64,000 nt of DNA from an uncultured Eggerthella sp. GTDB lineage: Bacteria; Actinomycetota; Coriobacteriia; Coriobacteriales; Eggerthellaceae. The stretch lies in assembly GCA_900542525.1 (NCBI GenBank), contig UQNZ01000001.1, forward strand, positions 260,239 through 324,238, read 5' to 3'. Shown here in pieces: positions 28,212 to 37,579 of the stretch (position 1 is the stretch's first letter; each line of letters begins with the position of its first letter). The notes beneath the pieces are model-generated. The model did not search any database. It saw only the letters and a list, made by a program, of their open reading frames with translations, and had not been told where the DNA came from. A program made the position numbers and the translations under genes.

Positions 28212-29632
28212 CAGTCGCGATCCTCCAATTCACGTTCTTTGAGAGCAGCGAGCAGTTCGGGGCCGATCGCGGTCACATCGCCTGCTCCCATCGTAATGAT
28301 CAGATCACCCGGCTCGAGCACCTCAAGCAGCGCTGGCACCACCTTCATACGATGCGGAACGAACGAAGTCTGTTCGGGATGCCCTTCGTGATCGAGCACC
28401 ACTTGCATGAACGTTGCCCCCGTAACACCAGGAACCGGCGCTTCGCCTGCTGAATACACATCCATGAACGTGACGCGGTCAGCTTTATCGAACGCGCGTC
28501 CAAATTCATCGCGCAGCACTTCGGTGAAGAGCTTCACACGTGAATAACGATGCGGTTGGAAGAGCACGTGCACATGGTTGAAATCGAGCGATTTCGCCGC
28601 TTCGATCGTGGCAGCGATCTCGGTAGGATGATGCGCATAATCGTCCACGATGATGATGCCGTCCGCCTCACCCACGCGATCGAAACGACGACGCACGCCT
28701 GCGAAATCCTTCAGCGCTTCGACCGCTGCAGCAACGTCGAATCCGCGCGCCCACATGAGCGTGAGCACGCCTGCGGCATTGAGCGCATTGTGGCGCCCAG
28801 GGCTCTGCTTGATCTGACAGCTATGCAAGCTGCCATCGGGTAAGGTGATATCGAATGAAGTAGCCAGGCCATGGGTCTGGTAATTTGAAACGGTCGTGTC
28901 GAATGCTTCACTGAATCCATAGGTATAGATTTTGCGACCGGTGGAACGCGCAACGCGCACCAGCGCTTCGTCTTCACCGCAAACCACGCAACAGCCATCT
29001 TCAGGCACGAGCGTCATGAAATCACTGAAGAGCTTATATATCTCATCGAGGTCTTCATAATGGTCAAGATGATCAGCCTCGATGTTCGTAATGAGCACGG
29101 CGCTCGGGTCGAGATGAATGAACGACTGATCGCTCTCATCGGCTTCGACAACGTAGTATTCGCCCTTGCCGCTATGCGCGTTCGAATTGTACGCGCGCAC
29201 AATGCCACCGATCAGAAACGTTGGGTCGAGCCCGATTCCATCGATGAGCGATGCGAGCATCGAAGAGGATGTGGTCTTACCATGCGTACCCGCTACTGCA
29301 AGCGTGGATTTCCCCACACCAAGCGCTGCAAGCATCTTGGCGCGATGCCAAATCTCTATGCCTGCCTCACGCGCAGCCTTCAGTTCAGGATTATCTTCCA
29401 GGATCGCTGTGGAAACGACCACGATATCAGGATCGACAGCAGAAATATTCTCGGCACGCTGACCGATGAAGATACGGATGCCAGCATCCTTCAGTTGATT
29501 GGTATAGCGACTTTCGCGCAGATCAGAGCCGGATACGCTATGACCCTGCTCCTGCGCAACATGAGCAATACCGCTCATGCCTACACCACCGATGCCGATG
29601 AAATGGATCTTTTTCTTGTCGAAATGACTCAC
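28211..29632 (-). CDS. murC: UDP-N-acetylmuramate-L-alanine ligase
   Basis: A ~473-residue Mur ligase adding L-Ala to UDP-MurNAc. It starts SHFDKKKIHFIGIGGVGMSGIAHVA (Rossmann domain). The ATP loop GTHGKTTSSSML, EADESDQSF and the C-terminal DDYAHHPTEIAATI follow. I place the start at the GTG 29632 because GAGGAGG lies 6 bases upstream; the frame itself opens at 29656. It follows murG closely and overlaps murB. Confidence 0.96.
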   Translation of the reverse strand: MSHFDKKKIHFIGIGGVGMSGIAHVAQEQGHSVSGSDLRESRYTNQLKDAGIRIFIGQRAENISAVDPDIVVVSTAILEDNPELKAAREAGIEIWHRAKMLAALGVGKSTLAVAGTHGKTTSSSMLASLIDGIGLDPTFLIGGIVRAYNSNAHSGKGEYYVVEADESDQSFIHLDPSAVLITNIEADHLDHYEDLDEIYKLFSDFMTLVPEDGCCVVCGEDEALVRVARSTGRKIYTYGFSEAFDTTVSNYQTHGLATSFDITLPDGSLHSCQIKQSPGRHNALNAAGVLTLMWARGFDVAAAVEALKDFAGVRRRFDRVGEADGIIIVDDYAHHPTEIAATIEAAKSLDFNHVHVLFQPHRYSRVKLFTEVLRDEFGRAFDKADRVTFMDVYSAGEAPVPGVTGATFMQVVLDHEGHPEQTSFVPHRMKVVPALLEVLEPGDLIITMGAGDVTAIGPELLAALKERELEDRD

Positions 29633-29667
29633 GCACTGCCTCCTCATCCGCACCACATTGTAAAGGA

Positions 29668-30768
29668 TTAGCGCGTCTTCGCTGCCGCTAATACCACATC
29701 TGCCAACTTCGCGGCTGCGTCCTGCGTCTCAAAGGTCGCTGCCGCATCACGCATGGAATCGCGCAATGCTTCACTGCCGATAAGATCGAACACAAGCGTA
29801 GCGAATTCATCTGATTCCACCTCTGCATCCGCGATCATCAAGGCCGCACCGCGCTCGACATAGGCCTTCGCATTGGTAGTTTGGTGGTCGGCCGTTGCAT
29901 AGGGAAACGGTACGAGCAACGCCGGGATACGGCGCGCAGAGATCTCTGCTAACGAAGTGGCGCCCGCACGCGAAACAACCATGTCGCACGCCGCCATGGC
30001 CTCGCCCATATGATCCTGATAGCCAAGCACCTGATAACGCGCGCGCTCTTCTTCGCTCAGATCGAGTGCAGCCTCAACTGCTTCCAGCTCCTTCGGGCCG
30101 GTAACGTGCATGATATAGAGATCATCGACCGCAAGAAGTTGATCCCTGAGTGCTGCGATAGCGCTGTTCAAATGTCGTGCGCCTAAACTTCCGCCGAATA
30201 CGAGCAGCATGAGCGCATCTTCAGGAATGCCCAAATACGCACGTCCTTCTTCACGCGTAGAGGTGAAGATCGATTTGCGCACAGGGTTTCCCGTGACCAC
30301 GATCTTGCCCTTATCTGCTACTGGCTCGCCCGCAACTTCGTAGGTGAGCGCAACACGAGCAGCTCCCTTCGAAAGATACGCATTGGCCATGCCCATGACC
30401 GAATTCTGCTCATGGATCACGAGCGGGATACCGAGCGCTTCTGCCGCCCGGCTCACCGGGATGCACACATATCCGCCAAATGCGACCACCACATCGGGTT
30501 TGATCTCAGCAAACCACTCTTTCGCACGCTTCGTGCTCTTTTGGATGGTACGTAGCGCTTTAGGCAGGGTGAGCGGATGGGCGCGGTCGAACCCGCTCGC
30601 TTCGAAGGCTTGAAACGGCAATCCCGCTTCTTTCACCAAGCGCGCCTCGACTCCCTGCGGCGTGCCTGCATAGAAGACCTCATGCCCTTGCTCTTCCAGC
30701 GCCTCAGCAAGCGCGAGCGCAGGATTGATATGACCGGCGGTACCACCGCCTGAAAGCACAATATGCAT
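29668..30768 (-). CDS. murG: Undecaprenyldiphospho-muramoylpentapeptide N-acetylglucosaminyltransferase
   Basis: A 366-residue GT-B glycosyltransferase that turns lipid I into lipid II on the inner membrane face. The N-terminal glycine loop is SGGGTAGHINPALALAEAL and FGGYVCIP is the second. GGSLGARHLN and SRAGATSLAEISA bind the UDP-GlcNAc donor, with the usual PFPYATADHQ near the end. It lies 12 bases after ftsW. Confidence 0.97.
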   Translation of the reverse strand: MHIVLSGGGTAGHINPALALAEALEEQGHEVFYAGTPQGVEARLVKEAGLPFQAFEASGFDRAHPLTLPKALRTIQKSTKRAKEWFAEIKPDVVVAFGGYVCIPVSRAAEALGIPLVIHEQNSVMGMANAYLSKGAARVALTYEVAGEPVADKGKIVVTGNPVRKSIFTSTREEGRAYLGIPEDALMLLVFGGSLGARHLNSAIAALRDQLLAVDDLYIMHVTGPKELEAVEAALDLSEEERARYQVLGYQDHMGEAMAACDMVVSRAGATSLAEISARRIPALLVPFPYATADHQTTNAKAYVERGAALMIADAEVESDEFATLVFDLIGSEALRDSMRDAAATFETQDAAAKLADVVLAAAKTR

Positions 30769-30780
30769 GAGCGCTCCTTA

Positions 30781-32046
30781 CTATCGCCTCTTCGAGCGTT
30801 GATATCCCCCGCCATCGACCGAAGAAACAACGTGAAGCTTTTCGCGTCGCTCCTGGTAAGGCGTTTCTGCAGGTTCGCTCGTGAATGAAACCGACAGGAT
30901 GATGCCGACGATCAACAGCGAACTGATGAGCGACGAACCACCCGATGATATGAAGGGCAACGGTTTACCCGTGATCGGGAAAAAGCCGATCACACATAAG
31001 ATGTTGATGAAGGCTTGCGCAACGAGCATGGTCGTGAGCGCACCAGCGATGAGCATGCCATAATTCGTGGACGCATCCTTTGCGATGCAATAGCCACCGT
31101 ATAGGAACACCACGAAGAGCACGACCACCACCATCGCGCCGATAAGACCGAGCTCTTCACCAATGATCGCGAAGATGAAGTCAGTCTCCGCTTCAGGAAG
31201 GTATTGCAGTTTCTCGTAGGAATTGCCCAGCCCCACGCCAAAGAACCCGCCCGACGCGAGCGCCTGAAGCGAATGCACGATCTGATACCCATCACCGTCC
31301 GCATTTCCCCACGGATCGAGGAAAGTGAGGAAGCGCGTCATACGGTACGGCGCAGCAGCGATCGCCACAACGACAAGTGCCGCGATGAGCACGAGTAAGA
31401 GCACGATCCAACGAGCCGGCACGCCACCTAAGATAAGGATCGCGAAGATGGCCACCAGACAGATGACCGTGGTACCCAAGTCGGACTGAAGCACGAAGAG
31501 CAGAGCAAGCGGCGCCACGATGAAGATCGCACAGCGCACGAATACCTTGAGTGCATCCATGCCTTCGTTGAACTCGATCATGATGCGCGCACTCATGAGC
31601 ACGAGTGCGATCTTCATAAACTCGGCAATCTGAATGGAAACGGGACCAATGTAGAGCCAACGCTTCGCGCCGAGCGATGTTGTACCCAATACGGCTGTGG
31701 CAAGAATGCCCAAAACGCAAAGCCCCCAGAAGGCATAGACAACGAATTTCGAGGTCATGAATTCGAATCCAAGCGTTTTAGCTGCAACGATCACGCCAAC
31801 GCAGATCGCAACGCCTATGAGTGCGAAGATGACCTGCTTGATGGTCTCACCATAGGCATCGCCCTGTTCGACGAACGCCGTTACCGATGATGCAGAAAAC
31901 ACCATGACCAGGCCAAGCACCACCAATGCCGCCGTGGAAAGGATGACCATCAAACGCGGGATCATCACTTCTTTCGAAGTGCGTTGCAGATGAGAACGAG
32001 GGGGCGAAGGAGTGCGATTGGAGTGTGTTTGTTGCGCCCGTGCCAT
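30781..32046 (-). CDS. ftsW: FtsW, SEDS peptidoglycan polymerase of the divisome
   Basis: A 421-residue SEDS-family membrane protein with about 10 helices. The family features are RWLYIGPVSIQIAEFMKIALVL, LQSDLGTT with the catalytic aspartate, and GKPLPFISSGGSSL. Both termini are charged. FtsW polymerises septal glycan from lipid II, paired with the transpeptidase FtsI encoded upstream. Its ATG lies 3 bases after the murD stop. RodA is the alternative SEDS protein, but the dcw position favours FtsW. Confidence 0.95.
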   Translation of the reverse strand: MARAQQTHSNRTPSPPRSHLQRTSKEVMIPRLMVILSTAALVVLGLVMVFSASSVTAFVEQGDAYGETIKQVIFALIGVAICVGVIVAAKTLGFEFMTSKFVVYAFWGLCVLGILATAVLGTTSLGAKRWLYIGPVSIQIAEFMKIALVLMSARIMIEFNEGMDALKVFVRCAIFIVAPLALLFVLQSDLGTTVICLVAIFAILILGGVPARWIVLLLVLIAALVVVAIAAAPYRMTRFLTFLDPWGNADGDGYQIVHSLQALASGGFFGVGLGNSYEKLQYLPEAETDFIFAIIGEELGLIGAMVVVVLFVVFLYGGYCIAKDASTNYGMLIAGALTTMLVAQAFINILCVIGFFPITGKPLPFISSGGSSLISSLLIVGIILSVSFTSEPAETPYQERREKLHVVSSVDGGGYQRSKRR

Positions 32047-32049
32047 AGC

Positions 32050-33528
32050 TTACGCCGAACCTTCCCGCTCGCGCGCTCGAGCGGCCACGAGTTCTTTGAA
32101 TATCTCGCCGCGTTGCTCGAAGCAGGTGAATTCGTCAAATGATGCGCATGCTGGCGAAAGCGCGATGATATCTCCTGGCTCTGATAGAGCAAGCGCCCTA
32201 TCGAACGCTTCAGCCATATGCGGAGCCTCGTGGTGAGGTAACGGGGAGAGAGCGAACGCCTCCAAAAAGCGCGGACCCGCTTCACCATAGCAGACGACCG
32301 CCTTGCAATGCTCGCTGGCAACTTCAACAAGTTCGGCTAGATCGGTGCCCTTATCATCGCCGCCCAAGAGCACGATAGGCCTACGCGGGGCGAAGGCAGC
32401 GAGCGCCTTCAAGGTTGCATCCACATTGGTCGCCTTGGAATCGTTATAGCATTCAACGCCATCAACAACGCCGCATGCCTCGATGCGATGCTCGAGCGCG
32501 GTGAAACTCTTCAGACCCGCACGCACCTCATCGATCTCAACACCCACTACGAGTGCCGCGGCGGCGGCAGCGAGCGCATTCGAGATGTTGTGCTCACCAG
32601 GAATCTGCAGTTCATTCATCTCGATGAGAGGATACGTTGCTCCATCGAATTCAACAACGAGCTCCGCACCATCAACGAAGGCGGCATTCTCGGAACCGCA
32701 GGCATCGATCATACTGGTGAAAAGCCCTTCCGCGGTGCCGATGGGGATATAGGAAAATCCTCGCTCTTCTGAGGGAATACCTTTGAGCTGACGCACGTAG
32801 CCACGCACGATATCGTTCATCGCATCCATCACTACTACGCCGCCGCTACGTGCAAGATTCGCGTAGATGCGCTGCTTCGTCGCGCAGTACTCCTCAAAGC
32901 TCCCGTGCCATTTCAAGTGATCAGGCGTGATGTTGAGCAGCACCGCCACATCGGGCGCAAGATCTTTGGTAGAAGCTAGCTGATAGGAAGAAATCTCAGC
33001 AACGAAGTAGTCGGTCTCACCCTTGCTCACTGCTTCGATGCACGTGTCGCCGATGTTGCCCACCGCTTGCGCGCGCCAACCTTGAGCCTGCAACAAATGC
33101 GCACAAAGAGCAGTGGTCGTGGTCTTGCCATTCGTACCCGTAATGGTGATCCAGGTTGAATCAGCTGCACTCTCGCGCCAGGCGAATTCAACTTCGCTGA
33201 TCACTTCTTTCGCATGGGCGAGCGCATTTTGGTAGAAATCAGAGAATTGCGAGATGCCAGGGCTTGCGATACAGAGATCGAAATTGCCAGTAACTTCTAT
33301 CGTGTCGAAGAAGACCTGGGCGCCAGCAGCTTCAAGCGTTACTGCGAACGCGCGCGCATCCTCAGAAGAAGCGCCCGCATATACGCAAAATGACTCAAGA
33401 CGCTCTTGCTGCGTGAGAAGGTAATCGCATACCGCTCGACCCGTCGTTCCGAGACCGAGCACCATCACCTTGCCCAGTATTTCAGGGGCCGCTTTTCGAT
33501 CGGCACACATCGATGGATTTTCGCTCAT
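32050..33528 (-). CDS. murD: UDP-N-acetylmuramoylalanine-D-glutamate ligase
   Basis: A 492-residue Mur ligase adding D-Glu. The N-terminal nucleotide domain reads VMVLGLGTTGRAVCDYLL; the ATP loop is TGTNGKTTTTALCAHLL. LNITPDHLKWHGSFEEY, IPGEHNISNALAAAAAAL, YNDSKATN and LLGGDDKGTDL follow, as in MurD. A short Met/Cys/Asp stretch extends the N-terminus. A ribosome site (AAGGA) precedes the ATG. It lies 40 bases after mraY and is followed almost directly by ftsW. Confidence 0.96.
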   Translation of the reverse strand: MSENPSMCADRKAAPEILGKVMVLGLGTTGRAVCDYLLTQQERLESFCVYAGASSEDARAFAVTLEAAGAQVFFDTIEVTGNFDLCIASPGISQFSDFYQNALAHAKEVISEVEFAWRESAADSTWITITGTNGKTTTTALCAHLLQAQGWRAQAVGNIGDTCIEAVSKGETDYFVAEISSYQLASTKDLAPDVAVLLNITPDHLKWHGSFEEYCATKQRIYANLARSGGVVVMDAMNDIVRGYVRQLKGIPSEERGFSYIPIGTAEGLFTSMIDACGSENAAFVDGAELVVEFDGATYPLIEMNELQIPGEHNISNALAAAAAALVVGVEIDEVRAGLKSFTALEHRIEACGVVDGVECYNDSKATNVDATLKALAAFAPRRPIVLLGGDDKGTDLAELVEVASEHCKAVVCYGEAGPRFLEAFALSPLPHHEAPHMAEAFDRALALSEPGDIIALSPACASFDEFTCFEQRGEIFKELVAARAREREGSA

Positions 33529-33568
33529 GGACGATCCTTCCTCTCGCTCAGGCAGACGATGCCTGTCT

Positions 33569-34618
33569 CTAGGCTACCATCGTTTGGGCAAAGAAGATGC
33601 AAAATCCGACAGCAGCAAAGCATGCCGAGATGATCCAGAAACGCACGACCACCTTCACTTCGCTCCATCCGCGCTTCTCGAAATGATGGTGAAGTGGCGC
33701 CATAAGGAACAAGCGTTTCTTCGTACGCTTGAAGTAGAACACCTGGATCATGACAGAAAGCGCCTCGATCACAAAAAGGCCACCGATGATAAGCGAGATA
33801 ACCTCGGTCTTCGTGACGATAGCAATGCAGCCAAGCGCCATGCCGAGCGCGAGCGAGCCCGTATCGCCCATGAAGATATCAGCTGGATAAGCATTGAACC
33901 ACAGAAAACCGATGCAACAACCCGCGATAGCCGCGCCCACGAGCGCTGCATCGAGCATGCCCAAACGGTACGCAATAGCCGCCATAACGAGAATTGCCAT
34001 CATGACCGTGCCCGCCGCAAGGCCGTCAAGGCCATCGGTAAGGTTGGTCGCGTTCGAAAGCCCCATGAGCAGGATGTCGCAGAAGAGCAGATAGAGCCAC
34101 GGGATACTGAACTGCCCTGCAGGAACATCGAAAGGAAGCGTGGTGGTGAGGATGCCAAGATCGAGCGTGGCAACGAAGGGAATATCGATGGTGGGTGGAA
34201 CGCCAAGCCAATTCACCACCGCGAGGACGAACGCAGTTGAGATAAGGAACTGTCCGATGAGTTTCGCTTTCGGCGTAAGACCGAGCGAACGTTCTTTCGC
34301 TACTTTCGAAGCGTCATCGATAAGTCCCAGCACGCCAGTGAGGATGATCGCCAGCATGATGAAGGTGGTATCGAGCTCTGGAGCTGCAAGCAAAAACACC
34401 GCGATCGCCATTGCCACGAGCATGATCACGCCACCCATGGTGGGCGTTCCTTGCTTCACCAGATGGCTTTCGGGACCATCAGCGCGAACTTGTTGCCCGA
34501 TCAGATGCTTCTTCAGTCCCTTGATCCAAAATGGCATGAGCACCATCGTAACGAGCGCGCCCAAGAACACCGCAAGAAACACGGTGAAGGTCGGATACTG
34601 TGCATACACTGAAAGCAT
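33569..34618 (-). CDS. mraY: Phospho-N-acetylmuramoyl-pentapeptide transferase MraY
   Basis: A 349-residue, 10-helix membrane enzyme forming lipid I from UDP-MurNAc-pentapeptide and undecaprenyl phosphate. GTPTMGGVIML, GLIDDASKVAKERSLGLTPKAKL with the catalytic DD, NATNLTDGLDGLAAG, the GDTGSLALGMALG loop and the C-terminal APLHHHFEKRGWSE are all present. The ATG shares its first base with the murF stop (TAATG), so the two genes are translationally coupled. Confidence 0.97.
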   Translation of the reverse strand: MLSVYAQYPTFTVFLAVFLGALVTMVLMPFWIKGLKKHLIGQQVRADGPESHLVKQGTPTMGGVIMLVAMAIAVFLLAAPELDTTFIMLAIILTGVLGLIDDASKVAKERSLGLTPKAKLIGQFLISTAFVLAVVNWLGVPPTIDIPFVATLDLGILTTTLPFDVPAGQFSIPWLYLLFCDILLMGLSNATNLTDGLDGLAAGTVMMAILVMAAIAYRLGMLDAALVGAAIAGCCIGFLWFNAYPADIFMGDTGSLALGMALGCIAIVTKTEVISLIIGGLFVIEALSVMIQVFYFKRTKKRLFLMAPLHHHFEKRGWSEVKVVVRFWIISACFAAVGFCIFFAQTMVA

Positions 34619-36069
34619 TATGCTAATAGCCCCCTGACGATACGTTCCAACTCCATGGAGTGAGACGCTTTTACCAGCACGGCATCTCCTGGTTCGAGAT
34701 GGGTATCTAATTCGTTGAGCGCCTCTCCTCGTGTCGCAACCGACACGAGGTGGTCAGCGGGAAAACCCGCCTCGAGCGCACCACGAGCGATAGAGCGCGC
34801 CAGCTCTCCCACGCAAATGAGGTAGTCAAGCTTTTGCGTAGCAGCGAATGCGCCGACCGCTTCATGACAAGCTTCGGCAAAACTGCCGAGCTCGCCCATA
34901 TCACCTAATACAGCATAGCGTTTGTGCTTCACGTTAAGCGCGGAAAACATGGCCAGTGACGCACGCATCGAATCGGGGTTCGCGTTATAGGCGTCATTGA
35001 TGATCGTGATCTCGCCCTTGCCCTGCAGGATCTCCTGACGACCAGCTTCGGGCGCAGATGTTTTAAGTGCGCGAGCGATACGAGTCGGATCAACACCTGC
35101 CTGCCACGCCAGCGCTGCCACCGCACTCGCATTCGAGACGTTATGAACACCACGAAGTCCCAGTTCACAAGCGAGCGCTTTCGTCTCGCCAGGAAAATGG
35201 AGCGAAAAATGCGCACAACCAGCATCATCGAGCTCGATGTCGCTCGCCCATATGCAGGGCACACCTTCGTTGGTTTTGGCAGCAAAAGTTCCTGAGCCAT
35301 CGAAGTAGAGCACACGAATGCTGCGCTTTGCTGTTTGCGCAGTCTCGCAGATGAAGAGCGTATTGTCGTCTGCATAGTTCAGGACCGCAAGCCCTGTTCC
35401 CGCAGGCAGTGCTTCGACCGCCTCAGCTTTTGCCGCAGCAATCGCCTCACGTGAACCGAGAAGTTCGATATGGCACTCACCCGTGTTGGTGATGAGCGCA
35501 ACTTCGGGCTTCACGAAATCACAGAGCTCTCGCAGCTGTCCCGATCCACGCATTCCCATCTCAACGACCACGAAATCGGTTTCAGGATTCGCGTCCAAAA
35601 GCGTTTTGGGCACACCAAGCTCATTGTTCTGGTTGCCTTTGGTCGCCACCACCTTGAAGGTGGTCGCAAGAACATCGCGTAAAAGATTCTTCGTAGTGGT
35701 CTTACCGGTCGAGCCCGTGAGCGCGACCACGGTGCCTTTGATGAAGCTGCGCCAACCACGCGCAAGATCCGTGATGGCAGAAAAGGTCGAACTCACTTCA
35801 AGGATCGCAGCACCCATCTCATGTGCGAGAATGCGAGTGCTCTCGGGCACCCCCTGCATACAAAGAATGATATGCGCACCCTTCCGCAGTGCCTCGTCGA
35901 TGAAATCGTGCCCATCGACACGCGCTCCCGGAAGCGCCACATAGACGAAATCCTCTTTCACGTCGCGTGAATCCCATGTGATCCCGAGCGCAAGCCGTGA
36001 AGGATCAAGAGCTTCGACGATCACGGTAGCGCCGGTAAATTCTGCGATCTGTTTGGAATTGAGTCTCAT
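34618..36069 (-). CDS. murF: UDP-N-acetylmuramoyl-tripeptide-D-alanyl-D-alanine ligase
   Basis: A 483-residue Mur ligase that adds D-Ala-D-Ala. The N-terminal substrate domain has TWDSRDVKEDFVYVALPGARVDGHDF. The ATP loop is TGSTGKTTTKNLL, then KGNQNNELGVPKTLL, VVEMGMRGSGQL, INDAYNANPDSMRASL and VLGDMGELG. All are typical of MurF. It starts 3 bases past the murE stop and is coupled to mraY. Confidence 0.97.
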   Translation of the reverse strand: MRLNSKQIAEFTGATVIVEALDPSRLALGITWDSRDVKEDFVYVALPGARVDGHDFIDEALRKGAHIILCMQGVPESTRILAHEMGAAILEVSSTFSAITDLARGWRSFIKGTVVALTGSTGKTTTKNLLRDVLATTFKVVATKGNQNNELGVPKTLLDANPETDFVVVEMGMRGSGQLRELCDFVKPEVALITNTGECHIELLGSREAIAAAKAEAVEALPAGTGLAVLNYADDNTLFICETAQTAKRSIRVLYFDGSGTFAAKTNEGVPCIWASDIELDDAGCAHFSLHFPGETKALACELGLRGVHNVSNASAVAALAWQAGVDPTRIARALKTSAPEAGRQEILQGKGEITIINDAYNANPDSMRASLAMFSALNVKHKRYAVLGDMGELGSFAEACHEAVGAFAATQKLDYLICVGELARSIARGALEAGFPADHLVSVATRGEALNELDTHLEPGDAVLVKASHSMELERIVRGLLA

Positions 36070-36072
36070 CGC

Positions 36073-37572
36073 TTACTGATCGAGCTCCTTGAGCGCTTGG
36101 CGCGCGACCGCGCGATCATCGAAGGGATGCTTCGTCGTGCCAATGATCTGATAGTCTTCGTGACCCTTGCCCGCAATAAGCACGGAATCTCCAGGATGCG
36201 CAAGCGAGAGCGCGTGTTCGATGGCGCGCTTGCGGTCGGGTTCAACGCTAAAGCGCTCACCGCATTCCTGCATGCCAGCAACAATGTCCTCGATGATCGC
36301 ATCGGGCGATTCAGTACGAGGATTATCGGATGTAACCACCGCGAAGTCTGCAGCGAGCGCCGCTTTGCCCATGAGCGGACGTTTGGTCGCGTCGCGGTCG
36401 CCTCCGCAGCCGAACACGACGATGGTCTTGCCTTTCGTAAGCTGCTTGACCGATGCGAGCGCTTTCTCGATCGCATCAGGCGTATGAGCGTAGTCGACAT
36501 ACACCGCGATCTGGCGCGCTCGATCCGAGCCTTCGCCCGCGTCAAGCATCACGTGCTCGATGCGTCCTGGCACAGGCGGCACATTGCGCAGAGCGCGCGC
36601 AATATCATGCGGCGCAAAACCGAGTTCGAGCGCAATACCGAAGGCGGTCATCACGTTCTCCACATTGAATTTGCCCACGAGCGGATACTCAAAGGCGATC
36701 GCTTCCCCACGCACACCAAGCACGATGCGCGTGCGCGCAACATCGTAAGCGATCTCGATCGGATGGATGTCGGCATTTTCAGCGAATCCGGTCGTGATCA
36801 CATCATCGCCCTGTTCGAGCACATCGGCAACAAGCCGCTCACCCCACGTGCTATCGATATTGATAACGCGCTTCGCAGGATAATCCGCAGAGAAGAGCCT
36901 GCGTTTCGCAGCAAAATACGCCTCGAACGTCTTGTGATAGTCGAGGTGATCCTGCGTAAGGTTGGTGAATGCAGTGACCGCAAACGTCGAATCCCACACG
37001 CGATCAAGATCGAGCGCATGCGAGCTTACCTCCATGGCCACCACATCGCATCCCGCATCGCGCATCTCGGCGAAGATATGCTGCAGGTCGCACGATTCAG
37101 GGGTGGTGTGATCGGCAGGCAGCGTTTTGCCTGCGATATCGATTCCCACCGTACCGATCATGCCGGTCGTCTTCCCTAAAGAAGATGCAATGTGCTCGAC
37201 CAAATGGGCGGTCGTAGTCTTACCGTTCGTTCCCGTGATTCCTACGAGAGAAAGATCTTGAGTTGGCATTCGATAGAAGTGAGCCGCAAGATGAGCCATT
37301 GCCTTGCGCGTGTCGTTAACGAGGATGAAGGTAACATCGTTATCCCCCTTCACTTCGAGCATGCGCTCGACCACTAACACCTTTGCACCACGATCGACGG
37401 CATCCTGCGCGAATGCATGTCCATCAGCTTTCAAGCCAACGATGCAACAGAACGCATCTCCAGGTCTCACCTTATCGCTACTATACGCGACCCCTAAGAT
37501 AGGTCGATCGGCATCACCGATGATCGTAGCGTGTGTGTGGTTGAAGAGTTCTGCGCAGGTTCGATCTGTCAT
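36073..37572 (-). CDS. murE: UDP-MurNAc-tripeptide synthetase MurE, diaminopimelate type
   Basis: A ~499-residue Mur ligase adding the third stem residue. YSSDKVRPGDAFCCIVGLKADGHAF and the ATP loop GITGTNGKTTTAHLVEHI are present, then DHTTPES, NLTQDHLDYHKTFEAY and DYAHTPDAIEKAL. TSDNPRTESPDAII carries the DNPR motif associated with meso-diaminopimelate, not lysine. The start at 37572 lies just after the ftsI stop and has AGGA upstream; the longer open frame (37614) would overlap ftsI. Confidence 0.96.
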   Translation of the reverse strand: MTDRTCAELFNHTHATIIGDADRPILGVAYSSDKVRPGDAFCCIVGLKADGHAFAQDAVDRGAKVLVVERMLEVKGDNDVTFILVNDTRKAMAHLAAHFYRMPTQDLSLVGITGTNGKTTTAHLVEHIASSLGKTTGMIGTVGIDIAGKTLPADHTTPESCDLQHIFAEMRDAGCDVVAMEVSSHALDLDRVWDSTFAVTAFTNLTQDHLDYHKTFEAYFAAKRRLFSADYPAKRVINIDSTWGERLVADVLEQGDDVITTGFAENADIHPIEIAYDVARTRIVLGVRGEAIAFEYPLVGKFNVENVMTAFGIALELGFAPHDIARALRNVPPVPGRIEHVMLDAGEGSDRARQIAVYVDYAHTPDAIEKALASVKQLTKGKTIVVFGCGGDRDATKRPLMGKAALAADFAVVTSDNPRTESPDAIIEDIVAGMQECGERFSVEPDRKRAIEHALSLAHPGDSVLIAGKGHEDYQIIGTTKHPFDDRAVARQALKELDQ

Positions 37573-37579
37573 AGCCGTC

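Noticed and set aside
33470..34240. A 256-codon plus-strand frame over murD and mraY
   Set aside because: Antisense to two motif-rich genes; highly charged, low-information translation.
36097..37179. A 360-codon plus-strand frame across murE
   Set aside because: Antisense to a clear MurE with all motifs; its translation is His/Arg-rich without domains, as expected of a codon-bias shadow.
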